DNA of 64,000 nucleotides from Prochlorococcus sp. AG-347-K10 (GTDB lineage Bacteria; Cyanobacteriota; Cyanobacteriia; PCC-6307; Cyanobiaceae), in assembly GCA_003278955.1 (NCBI GenBank), contig QCCB01000006.1:1-64000 (forward strand), read 5' to 3'. Below the pieces are notes generated by a model. That model worked only from the letters and a program-made list of their open reading frames with translations. It searched no databases and was not told where the DNA came from. The position numbers and the translations under genes were made by a program. Each line of letters starts with the position of its first letter. The stretch's first letter is position 1. Of the stretch, positions 1-13,479 are shown piece by piece.

Positions 1-1
1 C

Positions 2-328
2 GATAATCCAAATAAGAAAAGAATTTATGAAATTTCTATTCAGTTACCAGAATTCACATGTAAGTGCCCCTTTTCTGGTTATCCAGATTTTGCAAAGCTA
101 AATATTATTTATCAACCTAATTTGAAAGTCTATGAGTTGAAGTCTTTAAAGCTTTATATTAATAATTTTAGGGATATAAAAATATCACATGAGGAAGTTG
201 TGAATAGAATTATGGATGATTTAGTTAATGAAGGTTCACCTCACTGGATACATTTAAATGCTGCATTTAATCCCAGAGGTAATGTTTCTATGCAGTTAGA
301 TATTTTTAGTGGGCAGAAAAGAAATTAA
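2..328 (+). CDS. queF: NADPH-dependent 7-cyano-7-deazaguanine reductase QueF, 3' part (5' end outside window)
   Basis: Frame is open from base 2: [31 protein letters not shown]...[14 protein letters not shown]; QueF family motifs. Confidence 0.9.
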   Translation, partial: DNPNKKRIYEISIQLPEFTCKCPFSGYPDFAKLNIIYQPNLKVYELKSLKLYINNFRDIKISHEEVVNRIMDDLVNEGSPHWIHLNAAFNPRGNVSMQLDIFSGQKRN

Positions 329-1611
329 AAATTTTTTATTTCGTCTGATAATTTAAAAAATTCTTTTTTAAAACCAACTAGATTTTTATTACTAAGGCCT
401 CCAATAGATAACTTTTGTGATTCTTTATTTACCAGAATCCATAATTGGTTAGTTGGTATAAGACTTATAATTGTTCCAAAAATTATTAAGATAAAAGAAA
501 AGTAAATAAATGGTATAGACGGATCATTTTTAATTATTAATCCACTGCTGGGGATTATTTTTTTTAGAGATACTTTTGAAGAGTTAACTTCTGTTGGATC
601 GTCATTGATATAGAGATTATTCCCGGAAAAATTTTCTATATTCGAAATTTTAAGTGGACCATTTTCATTATCTATTGTTAAAAGGAAATTTTTTTTAGTC
701 TCCGATCCTAATTCGACTAAAACTCCCCAAACTTGATTACCGATTTCTGGAATCTCCTTTAATTGTAATTGATAAAGGATATTATCTATTTCTAAAACAA
801 CATTTGATATTTCCCAATCTGCTTGATAGATAGTTAATCCTTTAAACCTGATTGGGTGATTAACTTTGGTTGTTTTTATTTCATTTAAATTTAGATCTTC
901 AGAAGAAAAATTTAATTTTGAAATAAACTGTTTGGGCACACCATCACTTTCACGTTCTATAGAAAAATCGACTAACTTTACATTAGCCTTTGAGTTTGTG
1001 CTCTCATTAACAAGATCTAAAGTTTCTCCAGGCAGTAAATATTGTTCTTTTGATTGACTTGTAAAACTTCCATACGCTGAACCTATAAGTAAGATTATTA
1101 ATCCGATATGTACAACTAAAGGACCAATTTTTCCAATTAATCCCTTTCTTGCAGAAATATGACTGTTAAATTTGTATGTTTTCCATCCTTTTTTTTTAAG
1201 TAATAAATCTACTTTTGATATATGTTCTCCATCTTGATTGATTGGATGACTTGTAGTTAGTTGCAGTTTGCTAAATTTTTTTTCGCTCTTATATTCAATC
1301 CATTTTAATGAAGCTTTTAATGAAGGAATTTGCCTCCTGAAACTACAAGCTGCCAGAGAAATACAAAGAAGAATTAATGTAAATAAAAACCAAAAGCTTG
1401 TATATATATGATCCAATTGAAGTTTTAAGACTTTTTCTCCATCTAAAAATCCAAAAATGGGAGCTCTATCGAAATTATCAATATAGAATTTATTATTACT
1501 ACCTTGAGGAATAAAAGTACCTATTCCACTGGCAATAGCAATGAAGATTATCAGCGATATAGCGAATCTTAAACTTGATATTTTTAAAATTAGATTCTTA
1601 AAAATAATCAT
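325..1611 (-). CDS. ccs1: Cytochrome c biogenesis protein Ccs1/CcsB (ResB family)
   Basis: 428 aa; [25 protein letters not shown] and [22 protein letters not shown] motifs; adjacent to ccdA. Confidence 0.9.
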   Translation of the reverse strand: MIIFKNLILKISSLRFAISLIIFIAIASGIGTFIPQGSNNKFYIDNFDRAPIFGFLDGEKVLKLQLDHIYTSFWFLFTLILLCISLAACSFRRQIPSLKASLKWIEYKSEKKFSKLQLTTSHPINQDGEHISKVDLLLKKKGWKTYKFNSHISARKGLIGKIGPLVVHIGLIILLIGSAYGSFTSQSKEQYLLPGETLDLVNESTNSKANVKLVDFSIERESDGVPKQFISKLNFSSEDLNLNEIKTTKVNHPIRFKGLTIYQADWEISNVVLEIDNILYQLQLKEIPEIGNQVWGVLVELGSETKKNFLLTIDNENGPLKISNIENFSGNNLYINDDPTEVNSSKVSLKKIIPSSGLIIKNDPSIPFIYFSFILIIFGTIISLIPTNQLWILVNKESQKLSIGGLSNKNLVGFKKEFFKLSDEIKNF

Positions 1612-2268
1612 TTAAATCCAATTTGAAAATAAATTTAATAACCCTAGGGAAACTAAAAATATCCCACTTAGAGTCGGAATTATTTGACTAAATTTTCTGA
1701 GAGCTAAAAATTGCTTTAAGTTTTCTGCAGTAGCCCCTGCAATGATTAATGGGGTTACTTGGCCTATCCCAAAGAAAAATAAAAAAATAATAGATATAAA
1801 CGGGTTTTTGGCTTGCGATACCCAAGCCAAAAGAGATGCTAAAACTGGAGTAATGCAAGGTGAAGAGGCTAGCCCAAAAGTAGTCCCTATGGCAAAAGGC
1901 GCTATAAATGTTGGTATTTTATCTTCAATTATTTTTATATCAGGTCCATTCGGAAACTGAAACTTTAGAATTCCTAATAAATTTAAACCCATTATTATTG
2001 CTATTAGGGCAACAAATGAAGTGTAATAAGATGGAATTTGCCCATATATTTTACCTAAGAATCCACTCGCAGCTCCCAGTGCAACAAGCGAAAACACTAC
2101 ACCTCCTGAAAAACTAATAAGTTTAAATTTATTTTTTTCTGTTCCGCCAATATAAGCAATTGTCACTGGAAGTAATGATAATGAACATGGCCCAAGACTT
2201 GTTAAAAGTCCTGCGCTGAAAATCAAAAATATAGTAAATGGACCAGGACTATTTAGACCATTCTGCAT
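1612..2268 (-). CDS. ccdA: Cytochrome c biogenesis protein CcdA
   Basis: 218 aa; SLGPCSLSLLPVTIAYIGG and SSPCITPVLASLLAW. Confidence 0.92.
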   Translation of the reverse strand: MQNGLNSPGPFTIFLIFSAGLLTSLGPCSLSLLPVTIAYIGGTEKNKFKLISFSGGVVFSLVALGAASGFLGKIYGQIPSYYTSFVALIAIIMGLNLLGILKFQFPNGPDIKIIEDKIPTFIAPFAIGTTFGLASSPCITPVLASLLAWVSQAKNPFISIIFLFFFGIGQVTPLIIAGATAENLKQFLALRKFSQIIPTLSGIFLVSLGLLNLFSNWI

Positions 2269-2350
2269 AAGCAGATTACCCTTTTGAGATAATTCTGAAA
2301 TAACTAAATTAAATGATTCGATAACTTGAATTTAATCCTTTAAATTCTAA

Positions 2351-3586
2351 CTAATTAAGACTCTTTCGTGTACTAATCATACCAATGAATCCTGTTGACT
2401 CTAATGAACATCTAACTAACAACCCTGCAATAAAAAAAGATGCTATTAAGGAATTGCCACCATAACTAATGAAAGGTAGTGGTAACCCTGTAGTAGGCAT
2501 TGAACCAGTTGCTACAGCAATATGCATGATTGATTGACCTGTCAACAACACACCACATCCGATAGCAACTAATTTTGTATAGTTGTTTCTGCACTTAAGA
2601 CTAATTCTTAGGCTTATATAAGAAAATACTGCTAAAAATCCTAAGAATAAAGTACACCCCAATAAACCAAATTCTTCCGCAAAAATAGCAAAAATAAAAT
2701 CTGTATACATGAAAGGTAAATACTGTAATTTTTGTATCGATAGTCCAAAACCTTGGCCAAATAGACCGCCTGAACCTATAGCTAATAAACTCTGAACCAA
2801 TTGAAATCCATTTTCTTGTTGATCTTTCCAAGGATTTATAAATGAAGTAACTCTTAGTTTTTGATATTCGTTATTAAGGATGCTGATACATCCAGTAATT
2901 AATCCTATGGAAGCAAATGAGCAAAGAGAGCTAAGTTCTACTCCTCCACATAAACCCATTACCCAAAGAAGAATTCCAGTTAATGATGCAGTACTTAAAT
3001 TAGGCTGTTTAAGTATTAATAAAATTAATAAACCAAAGGTTATGAGTGAAATTAATTTTTTATCATTCTTTACTAGATTCCAATGTGCGAAAAGATTAGA
3101 GGCTTCTAGAATTAGAAAAGGTTTAATTAATTCAGATGGCTGCAGACGTAAATTGCCAAGCACTAGCCATCTTGAAGATCCATTAACTGTAATTCCAGTA
3201 AGATTGGTAAGGAAAATCAAAAAGAATAAAATATAAAAAATAATTCTTGAAAACTTTAAAAGATTTCTAATGTTTGTATTAAGTACGAAATAAAATAAAC
3301 CAATACCTGGAATTGTCCAAATGATTTGTTTTTTTAAGAAGTAAGCCCAATTTCCCATTTCCCTACTAGCCACCCACCAACTTGATGATCCTAGTATGCA
3401 TATTCCTAATATTGACCAAATTCCAATGATGATAATGAGGATTTTTGCTTCATAAGGCCATATCGCCCAAGGTAATGGAAATATATACTCTGTTAAATTC
3501 CTGAAATTTTTTTTGTAATTAGAACTAAAGGTTTTTTTTCTTTTAGAAATTCTTTTATATTTTATTTTTTCTTGACTTATCTCCAA
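2351..3586 (-). CDS. ftsW: FtsW/RodA/SpoVE family cell-cycle protein (FtsW-like)
   Basis: 411 aa; NGSSRWLVLGNLRLQPSELIKP and GLPLPFISYGGNSL. Confidence 0.88.
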   Translation of the reverse strand: MEISQEKIKYKRISKRKKTFSSNYKKNFRNLTEYIFPLPWAIWPYEAKILIIIIGIWSILGICILGSSSWWVASREMGNWAYFLKKQIIWTIPGIGLFYFVLNTNIRNLLKFSRIIFYILFFLIFLTNLTGITVNGSSRWLVLGNLRLQPSELIKPFLILEASNLFAHWNLVKNDKKLISLITFGLLILLILKQPNLSTASLTGILLWVMGLCGGVELSSLCSFASIGLITGCISILNNEYQKLRVTSFINPWKDQQENGFQLVQSLLAIGSGGLFGQGFGLSIQKLQYLPFMYTDFIFAIFAEEFGLLGCTLFLGFLAVFSYISLRISLKCRNNYTKLVAIGCGVLLTGQSIMHIAVATGSMPTTGLPLPFISYGGNSLIASFFIAGLLVRCSLESTGFIGMISTRKSLN

Positions 3587-3852
3587 TTTTTTAGATGTAT
3601 ATTTTCTATTGAGACGTTTAATTGAGATTTTGCCAAGTCTTTTATTAAAGTTTTAAAGTGTTAAAGCAATACAAAAGATGACTTTTCATAAATTTTATTT
3701 TTGAAGATTAAAGTAAAAAATGGCCTACAGATACATCATAAATCTTAAGAATTAATTTTTTATAAAAAAAAACTAGCTAAAAGTCACCTCTCCGTGATAG
3801 ATTCCGTGAGTTTATATACTTACTTAAAACCATTTAAGGGGGTTCCTAAACT

Positions 3853-4329
3853 ATGTTCACATCAGTGGACTCAAATAGAAAAAATCTTGAGCATCCTTCT
3901 AATGAGAATGTTCAACTTCCCCAATCCCTGAATAATTCGATCATCAAAGAAAGTAAATCTGGCATTGCCAATCAAATAGATCATTTGCTTTCCCAAAATG
4001 ATGAATACACAAAATTGCAATTAACAATTTTTGGAATTACTTTTATTGTTTCTATTTTATTAGCAATAATAACTGGAATTTTTCAGGGCTTTACTTTTGG
4101 TTTTAGTATTTTTATAGGTGCAATTGCCGGCATTTTTTACCTACGTTTGCTTGCCAAAAGTATAGGGAAACTTGGTAAAGAATCATCAGGTGTATCAAAA
4201 TTGCAACTATTAGTTCCAGTTTGCCTCTTTATTTTTGTGAGCAAGCTAGGATCTTTGGATATTTTTCCTGCGATGATAGGTTTTTTCATTTATAAGCCTT
4301 CACTCATTCTTTATTTTTCACGTTCTTAA
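3853..4329 (+). CDS. atpI: ATP synthase protein I
   Basis: 158 aa, first gene of atp operon, four predicted TM helices. Confidence 0.8.
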   Translation: MFTSVDSNRKNLEHPSNENVQLPQSLNNSIIKESKSGIANQIDHLLSQNDEYTKLQLTIFGITFIVSILLAIITGIFQGFTFGFSIFIGAIAGIFYLRLLAKSIGKLGKESSGVSKLQLLVPVCLFIFVSKLGSLDIFPAMIGFFIYKPSLILYFSRS

Positions 4330-4352
4330 GTAAATTTTTTTATTCAAAACAA

Positions 4353-5078
4353 ATGTTTTTTAATTCCTTGCTAACAAATTTTGCAGCATTAGAAGTTGGT
4401 CAACATCTTTATTGGCAAATTGGAAATATCAGACTTCATGGGCAGGTATTTTTAACATCTTGGATTTTATTAGGAGCGTTATTAGTTTTTATTTCTTTAG
4501 GAACTAAAAAAATGGAAAATGATCCTAAAGGCCTTCAAAACCTGCTTGAGTTTCTCTGGGATTACATAAGAGATCTTGCTAGGACGCAAATAGGTGAAAA
4601 AGTATATAGAGATTGGATGCCATTTATAGGTACTTTATTTTTATTCGTCTTTGTTAGTAATTGGGGAGGAGCTTTAATTCCTTGGAGATTGATTAAGTTA
4701 CCAAGTGGAGAATTAGGAGCACCTACTGCAGATATTAATACAACTATAGCCTTGGCTTTATTGGTTTCACTTTCTTATTTCTATGCAGGTTTAAGCAATA
4801 AGGGTTGGAGATATTTTGAATATTATGTTCACCCAACTCCTATTATGCTTCCTTTCAAAATTCTAGAGGACTTTACAAAACCTTTATCACTCTCTTTCAG
4901 GCTATTTGGAAATATTTTGGCTGATGAACTTGTTGTTGGTGTTCTAGTCTTTTTAGTTCCGCTAATTCTCCCAATACCTGTTATGTTCCTAGGATTATTT
5001 ACTAGTGCAATTCAGGCATTGATTTTTGCAACTCTAGCGGCTTACTACATTGGAGAAGCTGTTGAAGAACATCATTAG
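4353..5078 (+). CDS. atpB: ATP synthase F0 subunit a
   Basis: 241 aa; [20 protein letters not shown]. Confidence 0.97.
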   Translation: MFFNSLLTNFAALEVGQHLYWQIGNIRLHGQVFLTSWILLGALLVFISLGTKKMENDPKGLQNLLEFLWDYIRDLARTQIGEKVYRDWMPFIGTLFLFVFVSNWGGALIPWRLIKLPSGELGAPTADINTTIALALLVSLSYFYAGLSNKGWRYFEYYVHPTPIMLPFKILEDFTKPLSLSFRLFGNILADELVVGVLVFLVPLILPIPVMFLGLFTSAIQALIFATLAAYYIGEAVEEHH

Positions 5079-5146
5079 CTGTCTTCCAATACATTCAGAC
5101 GCTTTTACAAAAGGTCTGTAATCTGGCAAAATATCTAATCGCGTAG

Positions 5147-5164
5147 GTCTGAAAATATCAGACC
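5147..5164 (+). other. Stem-loop between subunit a and subunit c genes
   Basis: GGTCTG-aaaata-tCAGACC perfect 6-bp stem in the 164-nt atpB-atpE spacer; possible processing/differential-expression element. Confidence 0.45.
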
Positions 5165-5224
5165 CATTCTTAAGAGAAAGGATGTCCAAGCGTGTATGAC
5201 AACAAAGATTATCAAAAGTATTAA

Positions 5225-5488
<264 letters not shown>

Positions 5489-5556
5489 AAGTTAATATTG
5501 CTTCTAATCCTTATTAGCAATATTTAAATTTAATTTTTTAACTTCAACTAAAACAT

Positions 5557-6018
5557 ATGTTGGCCTTTAATTTTTTTGGTGCTACAGAAGGTGGATTATT
5601 TGATATAAATGCCACTTTGCCACTAATGGCGATACAAGTAGTTGCACTTACTTACATATTAAATTCTCTCTTTTTTAAGCCTGTTGGCAATGTTGTAGAA
5701 AAAAGAGAAAAGTTTGTAAGTAATAATATTATTGAGGCCAAAAATAAACTTTCTGAGGTTAAAAAATTAGAAGCTGATTTATTAACTCAGCTTCAAAGCG
5801 CTCGTACAGAAGCCCAAAGAATTGTGAGCGAAGCTGAGAATGAGTCTGACAAGCTTTATAAAGAAGCACTAGAACTTGCCAACAATGAAGCAAATGCTTC
5901 AAAAGAAAAAGCAAGACTAGAAATTGAAAGTCAGACGTCTGCTGCTCGTGATCAACTTTCTAAACAGGCTGATGATCTAAGCGAACTTATTGTTAATAGA
6001 TTGATTCTAGAAAAATGA
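5557..6018 (+). CDS. atpG: ATP synthase F0 subunit b'
   Basis: 153 aa, b/b' type TM plus coiled coil, position in operon. Confidence 0.92.
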   Translation: MLAFNFFGATEGGLFDINATLPLMAIQVVALTYILNSLFFKPVGNVVEKREKFVSNNIIEAKNKLSEVKKLEADLLTQLQSARTEAQRIVSEAENESDKLYKEALELANNEANASKEKARLEIESQTSAARDQLSKQADDLSELIVNRLILEK

Positions 6019-6527
6019 ATTTAACTCTTTTAGCTACAGAAGGTTTTGGATTGAACTTCAATTTATTCGAAACTAATATCCTTAATTGGGCTGTAGTAGT
6101 TTTTGGTCTTTATAAATTTTTGCCTGGTTTCCTAGGTAAAATGCTTCAAAAAAGGAGAGAAGGAATACTTCTTGAATTAAAAGATGCTGAAGATCGACTC
6201 CTAAATGCATCTAAAGCATTAGAAAAGGCTAAGAAAGATTTATATTCAGCAGAAGAAAAAGCTTCTCAAATAAAAGCAGATTCCCTTAAAAGATCTGAAT
6301 CAATCAGAATGGAAAGTGAGAAAAAAGCAATAGAGGAGATGGCACGAATTAAACAAAGTGCAATCTCTGATGAGAGCTCTGAAGCATCCAGAGCAATTTC
6401 TCAACTTCGAAAAGAAGCTGTTGAACTGGCAATTAAGAAAGCTTTAGATTCTCTCCCAAATCGACTTGATAAAACAACACAAGAAAATTTGGTAACTCAA
6501 TCAATTAACAATATTGAGGTGAACTAA
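6015..6527 (+). CDS. atpF: ATP synthase F0 subunit b
   Basis: 170 aa; overlaps upstream and downstream genes; b-subunit pattern. Confidence 0.93.
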   Translation: MNLTLLATEGFGLNFNLFETNILNWAVVVFGLYKFLPGFLGKMLQKRREGILLELKDAEDRLLNASKALEKAKKDLYSAEEKASQIKADSLKRSESIRMESEKKAIEEMARIKQSAISDESSEASRAISQLRKEAVELAIKKALDSLPNRLDKTTQENLVTQSINNIEVN

Positions 6528-7069
6528 TGCCACTTTTAAATTCAGTTACTACACCATACGCAGAGGCATTACTTCAAGTTGTGAATGAAAATTCTCAAAC
6601 TGAAGAGATAGTTTCTGAGGTTAAACAACTCTTGGAATTAATAAATGATTCCCCTGAATTGGAGAAGGCACTATCCTCTCCCATTTTAGAAACAGATGCT
6701 AAGAAGAAAATCATTATTGAAATTTTTTCAAATAATGTTAATTCTTCTTTACTGAATTTCTTGAAATTATTAGCCGATAGGCAAAGAATTGGAATCCTTA
6801 CTTCAATTCTTGATAGGTTTTTAGAGATTTACCGAGAAAATAGTAATATTGCTTTGGCAACTGTTACTTCTGCAGTCGAGCTTACTGATGAACAGAAAGG
6901 TTTAATTACCAAAAAAATCATCAATATTGCTGGAACAGAAAAATTAGAACTTGTAACTAAAATCGACCCATCTCTTATTGGTGGTTTCGTCGCCAGTGTA
7001 GGATCAAAAGTAATTGATGCTTCTCTTGCTTCACAAATAAGAAAACTTGGCTTATCTCTTTCCAAGTAA
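6527..7069 (+). CDS. atpH: ATP synthase F1 subunit delta
   Basis: 180 aa; OSCP/delta family; position in operon. Confidence 0.95.
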   Translation: MPLLNSVTTPYAEALLQVVNENSQTEEIVSEVKQLLELINDSPELEKALSSPILETDAKKKIIIEIFSNNVNSSLLNFLKLLADRQRIGILTSILDRFLEIYRENSNIALATVTSAVELTDEQKGLITKKIINIAGTEKLELVTKIDPSLIGGFVASVGSKVIDASLASQIRKLGLSLSK

Positions 7070-7087
7070 CTTTTAAATCAACCTTAA

Positions 7088-8617
<1,530 letters not shown>

Positions 8618-8635
8618 ATTTATTTAGGAGATACT

Positions 8636-9586
8636 ATGGCAAATCTTAAAGAGATTAGAGATCGAATCGTTTCCGTTAAAAATACAAGAAAAATAACGGA
8701 GGCTATGAGACTTGTTGCAGCTGCAAAAGTTAGGAGAGCTCAAGATCAAGTTCTTAAAAGTAGACCTTTTGCAGATAAACTTGCACGAGTCTTAGAAAAT
8801 ATTCAATCCAGAGTAAAATTTGAGGCTGTCGACTCTCCTCTATTATCCAAGAGAGAAGTAAAGAGCATCACTTTGGTCTGCATTACTGCGGATAGAGGTT
8901 TATGCGGTGGTTACAACACAAATATTATAAAAAAGGTAGAAATAAGATACGCAGAATTAGTCAAACAAGGTTATCAGCCAAATTTAATTTTGGTAGGGAA
9001 GAAAGCTATTGGATATTTTCAAAATAGAAAGGATAGATATGTAATTAAAAGTACTTTCAAAGAACTAGAACAGGTTCCTACAGTCAAGGACTCCGAAGGA
9101 GTTACAAATGAGATTTTAGCTGAATTTCTTTCAGAAAATTCTGATAGGGTGGAAATTATTTACACGAAATTCATTACTCTAGTTAGCTGCGCGCCTGTCG
9201 TTCAAACACTACTGCCACTTGACCCTCAAGGAATTGCTGAGGAAAACGATGAAATTTTTAGGTTGACTACAAAAGATAGTAAGTTACTTGTTGAAAAATC
9301 AAATATTGATAAAAGTGATTCAGAGAAATTACCATCAGATATTGTTTTTGAACAAAGTCCTGATCAACTATTAGATTCGTTATTACCATTATATTTACAG
9401 AATCAGGTACTAAGAGCTCTTCAAGAGTCAGCAGCTTCAGAACTCGCTTGCAGGATGACCGCGATGAATAACGCGAGTGATAATGCTAAAGAATTAGCAA
9501 GTACTTTAAATCTAACCTATAACAAAGCTAGACAAGCAGCTATTACTCAAGAAATATTAGAAGTTGTAGGAGGTTCAGCAGTTTAG
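8636..9586 (+). CDS. ATP synthase F1 subunit gamma
   Basis: 316 aa; MANLKEIRDRIVSVKNTRKITEAMRLVAAAK and C-terminal ASDNAKELASTLNLTYNKARQAAITQEILEVVGG. Confidence 0.98.
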   Translation: MANLKEIRDRIVSVKNTRKITEAMRLVAAAKVRRAQDQVLKSRPFADKLARVLENIQSRVKFEAVDSPLLSKREVKSITLVCITADRGLCGGYNTNIIKKVEIRYAELVKQGYQPNLILVGKKAIGYFQNRKDRYVIKSTFKELEQVPTVKDSEGVTNEILAEFLSENSDRVEIIYTKFITLVSCAPVVQTLLPLDPQGIAEENDEIFRLTTKDSKLLVEKSNIDKSDSEKLPSDIVFEQSPDQLLDSLLPLYLQNQVLRALQESAASELACRMTAMNNASDNAKELASTLNLTYNKARQAAITQEILEVVGGSAV

Positions 9587-9602
9587 TAATTAGATTTAGG
9601 AT

Positions 9603-9929
9603 ATGCCTGAATACAATATCAAAGTTCAAATTGAGCAAAAGACTTTTAGTTTTTCATGTTCTGATGATCAAGATATTATTTCAGCGGCAAAAAAGAATGG
9701 AATAGATTTACCAAGTAGTTGTTGTTCAGGAGTTTGTACAGATTGTGCATCCATGATATTGGAAGGATCTGTAGATCAAGAGGATGCGATGGGATTAAAT
9801 GATGATTTAAGGGAAAAGGGCTTTGCACTCTTATGTGTGGCATATCCTAAGTCAGATTTGAATATTGTTATTGGTAAAGATGTCGAAGATGATTTATATA
9901 ATGATCAATTTGGTAAATATCAAAAATGA
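9603..9929 (+). CDS. 2Fe-2S ferredoxin-like protein
   Basis: 108 aa; SSCCSGVCTDCASMILEG plus distal LLCVAYP cysteine. Confidence 0.88.
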   Translation: MPEYNIKVQIEQKTFSFSCSDDQDIISAAKKNGIDLPSSCCSGVCTDCASMILEGSVDQEDAMGLNDDLREKGFALLCVAYPKSDLNIVIGKDVEDDLYNDQFGKYQK

Positions 9930-10117
9930 AATTAAGTTCAATTGATTATTATTTAGATTGGCCAGTTTCAATAAAATTAAAAAATTTAAGGAAATTTATC
10001 ATTGCAAATTTAGAAAAAAAAGGAGATTTAATTCGATGGTCAATTGTTGATATTCAAAATTCTATTGACTCTTTTGAAACAAAAAAACTTAAAATTAAAG
10101 CTGTCTTAGCTAATTAA
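9926..10117 (+). CDS. Hypothetical protein (63 aa), ATGA-overlapped with the ferredoxin gene
   Basis: ORF overlaps preceding stop; MKLSSIDYYLDWPVSIKLKNLRKFI. Confidence 0.7.
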   Translation: MKLSSIDYYLDWPVSIKLKNLRKFIIANLEKKGDLIRWSIVDIQNSIDSFETKKLKIKAVLAN

Positions 10118-10144
10118 AAAATATAAATTGAAATATTTTTAATA

Positions 10145-11203
10145 ATGGAAAATTCACCAACAATATTTATTATTCCAACTGGTATTGGTTGTGAAGTAGG
10201 AGGTTTTGCTGGTGATGCACTCCCAACCGCTAAATTATTAGCATCGGCAAGTGGATGTTTAATTACTCATCCAAATGTTATGAATGGCGGCACTCTTTCT
10301 GAAAAAGATAAAAATATTTTTTACGTTGAGGGTTATAGTTTAGATCGACTTGCTAAAGGAGAAATCGGTTTAAAAAGGGTAAAGCAACAGAAAATTGGAA
10401 TAATTTTTGATTCAGCCATTGAAAAAGAAATATTAGTGAGACATTTACAAGTTGCTGATGCATGTGTTTCTACTTTAGGTATTAATGTTCATTCTTATGT
10501 GATTACAAAAAAGCCATTAAACATAGTTATTGATCCTGATTCTTCAAAAATCAGTGGTGGCACAATTGAAAATCCTGATGCTCTAATTGATGCTGGAAAA
10601 TGTTTAATAGAAAAAGGAGTTACGGCAATAGCAATTGTGGCAAAATTTCCAGATGATTCAGATTCTTTAGAGACAAATATCTATCGAGAGGGGAAAGGGG
10701 TTGATCCTATTTCTGGAGTCGAAGCAGTTATAAGTCATTTAATTAGCAAATTTTTAAAAGTTCCCTGTGCTCACGCACCTGCTTTAAATCAAATTGAATT
10801 GAATGAAAATTTAGATCCTCGTGCAGCTGCGGAAGAAATAGGATTCACCTTTTTACCTTCAGTACTGATTGGGTTAAGTAATGCACCTGACATTGTTGAA
10901 TTGCCTGCTAAAAATGAATCAATCTCACTCCACCCTGATCAGATAGAATCTATTGTTGTTCCTAATGGAGCACTAGGTGGAGAAGCAGTACTAGCAGGGA
11001 TTGAAAAAGGTTTAAATATTATCTCTGTAAAAAATCAAAATACCTTAAAAGTGACAAATGAGTTTTATGATTATCCCAATCTTTTTGAAGTGGATAATTA
11101 TTTAGAAGCTGCAGGCATAATTCTTGCTATCAAAAAAGGTATCAATCTTGATTCAGTTAAACGGCCTTTAAAAAAAATCCAACAGTGTTTTTATGGTGAT
11201 TAA
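10145..11203 (+). CDS. DUF3326 family protein
   Basis: 352 aa; FIIPTGIGCEVGGFAGDALPTAKLLASASGCLITHPNVMNGG. Confidence 0.8.
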   Translation: MENSPTIFIIPTGIGCEVGGFAGDALPTAKLLASASGCLITHPNVMNGGTLSEKDKNIFYVEGYSLDRLAKGEIGLKRVKQQKIGIIFDSAIEKEILVRHLQVADACVSTLGINVHSYVITKKPLNIVIDPDSSKISGGTIENPDALIDAGKCLIEKGVTAIAIVAKFPDDSDSLETNIYREGKGVDPISGVEAVISHLISKFLKVPCAHAPALNQIELNENLDPRAAAEEIGFTFLPSVLIGLSNAPDIVELPAKNESISLHPDQIESIVVPNGALGGEAVLAGIEKGLNIISVKNQNTLKVTNEFYDYPNLFEVDNYLEAAGIILAIKKGINLDSVKRPLKKIQQCFYGD

Positions 11204-12897
11204 TAAGATATTGCTATGGGAACTCTCCAGTCACTTCCTAATGATTGGCTGCTCAGTTTTAGGATTGGAGGAGCCTGCTTTCTTTTGAATTCCGCTTTTT
11301 TTATGAGTGAGAAAATTTTTAAAATTAAATCTTTTTTATAACCATCTTCTTCTAGCTGTAGTAAATCTTTTTTCTCTTCAATAATTCCTTTAAGAATATT
11401 ATCTAAAATAGAATAAGGTGGGAGAGAATCAGTATCTAATTGATCAGGACCTAATTCGGCACTTGGAGCTTTCGTGCGGATGTTTTCTCCAATTATATTT
11501 ACATTAGTATCTAACATATATGACTTTCTATGATTTATTGATTCTTCACTATCAAGCCAATTGCATAATTTAAAAACATTAGTTTTATATAAATCCCCAA
11601 TTACCGATAATCCCCCATTCATATCACCATAAAGTGTGCAATATCCTACAGCTAGCTCTGATTTATTTCCTGTTGAAAGTAATAAATGCTTTTCTTGATT
11701 TGCTAAAGCCATCAGAAGCGTTCCTCTGATCCTTGATTGAATATTTTGATTTGTTATTTCAGCCATCTCGAAAGATATGCTCTTTATAAAAGATTCTTCA
11801 AAAGAATTCATTAGGTTTTCAATTGGGATGCTGTTGAAATTTATTTTTAATCTCCTTGCTAAGTCTTTTGCATCACTTTTTGAATGGGATGAGCTCCATT
11901 TGGAGGGCATTGAGACGCAATAAATATTATTACTGCCAAGAGCGGCTGTCGCAATTGCTGAAACTAGTGCTGAATCAATGCCACCACTTAGTCCAATTAA
12001 AGCTGTTTTAAAACCGCATTTTTGAGCATAATCCCTAACCCCAAGGACTAATGCATCAAAAATTGATGATATTTCAGATTGTTCAAATTCTGTTTTCTCG
12101 GGTATTGTTTGCTCAATATGCCAACTTGAGAGGTCTTCTGAAAAAGATCTCAATTGCTTAATTTTAGATCCATTCTTATTAAGAATAAAACTATTCCCAT
12201 CAAAAATTAAATTATCATTTGCACCAATCTGGTTTACATATATAAGCGGTACTTGAAGATATTTAGCAGCAAAACTGGAAACCTTGGATCTTAGCTCTAA
12301 CTTTTTGAAGGTATATGGGGAGGCCGATAAATTCACTAAGATATCAACTTTTTTTTTCTTTAAATCAGAAATAGGATTTTCTTTATGAATTCCTCTACCT
12401 TCTATATTTTTGTTGACCCATAAATCCTCACATATGGTAAAGCCAATTCGCCAAGTTTTATTACGTATTTCTTTTGTTAATACGGAAACTTTTTCTTCTG
12501 ATCTAAAGTATCTTTTTTCATCAAATACTTCATATGTGGGAAGAATAATTTTTCGAGCAATTATTTTCCACTCACCGCGCTCAAGCAATGCAATAGAATT
12601 ATAAAGATTTGGGAAAAAAGAATCATTTATTATTTCAGCTATCCCTACTGTGATACTCAAGTTTCCATATTTTTTATCAATAACTAAAGCTAATTGGTCA
12701 AGAATTTGATATTGATTTTTGATTAAATTATTTTTTAGAAGTAAGTCATTTGCTGGATATCCCCATAATGACAATTCTGGAGTAAGAACTAAATCAGCAG
12801 AGGTTGAGCTAGCTTTCGAAGCAGCATAAAGAATTTTTTTTGCATTACCCTCTAAATCTCCAACAACTGGATTAATTTGAGCAAGTAAAAACTTCAT
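11200..12897 (-). CDS. nadE: NAD+ synthase (glutamine-hydrolysing)
   Basis: 565 aa; nitrilase-like N domain and ALIGLSGGIDSALVSAIA. Confidence 0.96.
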   Translation of the reverse strand: MKFLLAQINPVVGDLEGNAKKILYAASKASSTSADLVLTPELSLWGYPANDLLLKNNLIKNQYQILDQLALVIDKKYGNLSITVGIAEIINDSFFPNLYNSIALLERGEWKIIARKIILPTYEVFDEKRYFRSEEKVSVLTKEIRNKTWRIGFTICEDLWVNKNIEGRGIHKENPISDLKKKKVDILVNLSASPYTFKKLELRSKVSSFAAKYLQVPLIYVNQIGANDNLIFDGNSFILNKNGSKIKQLRSFSEDLSSWHIEQTIPEKTEFEQSEISSIFDALVLGVRDYAQKCGFKTALIGLSGGIDSALVSAIATAALGSNNIYCVSMPSKWSSSHSKSDAKDLARRLKINFNSIPIENLMNSFEESFIKSISFEMAEITNQNIQSRIRGTLLMALANQEKHLLLSTGNKSELAVGYCTLYGDMNGGLSVIGDLYKTNVFKLCNWLDSEESINHRKSYMLDTNVNIIGENIRTKAPSAELGPDQLDTDSLPPYSILDNILKGIIEEKKDLLQLEEDGYKKDLILKIFSLIKKAEFKRKQAPPILKLSSQSLGSDWRVPIAISY

Positions 12898-13472
12898 TCA
12901 ACTAATTTAGTGGATTCATATAAATTATTCTTCTTAACAAAATCTATTAAAGACGGTGGTAAATTAGAATAATTAAAGTTTAATCTGAACTTAGAACTTG
13001 AAATGTTTGGGATTTTTATGGATGAAATCTTAAATTTCACATTATAAGTTTCTAACATCTTAAGAGTATTTGATTCAACAGGATAACCCTCTCTTAAAAT
13101 TATAAAAAAACTTACCTCTCTAATAATTTTTTCAAAATTTTTCCAGCAGAAAATATCTTGAATTAAATCACTCCCAATAACGAAATCTAAATTATCAATT
13201 TCATAAATTTTTTTACATTTTTTAATCGACTCTACTGCCCATTTGCTAGTGACACTTTGATTAAATAAAATTTTATAATCATCTAAATCTTCAATAAGAG
13301 TTTTTAATAATTCGCTACGGATTGCGATATCCTCTTTATGCTTTTTTTTCGGATTATTACTTACATAACAAATGGTATGAGCATATATTTTAGATAATTC
13401 TTCTAATATTTTCTCATGTCCAATGGTAGGTGGATCTGCACTGGTACCAAATAATGCAACGCTTTTTCCCAT
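12894..13472 (-). CDS. nadD: Nicotinate-nucleotide adenylyltransferase
   Basis: 192 aa; VALFGTSADPPTIGHEKIL; overlaps nadE by 4 bp. Confidence 0.9.
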   Translation of the reverse strand: MGKSVALFGTSADPPTIGHEKILEELSKIYAHTICYVSNNPKKKHKEDIAIRSELLKTLIEDLDDYKILFNQSVTSKWAVESIKKCKKIYEIDNLDFVIGSDLIQDIFCWKNFEKIIREVSFFIILREGYPVESNTLKMLETYNVKFKISSIKIPNISSSKFRLNFNYSNLPPSLIDFVKKNNLYESTKLVE

Positions 13473-13479
13473 TTAAGTT

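Noticed and set aside
866-1057. ORFs in the track antisense to ccs1, ccdA, ftsW, atpA, groEL, gpmI etc. (e.g. 866-1057+, 1742-1960+, 2880-3236+, 7237-7515-, 21424-21939-)
   Set aside because: They lie fully antisense to well-recognised conserved genes and show no family-like motifs; typical shadow ORFs.
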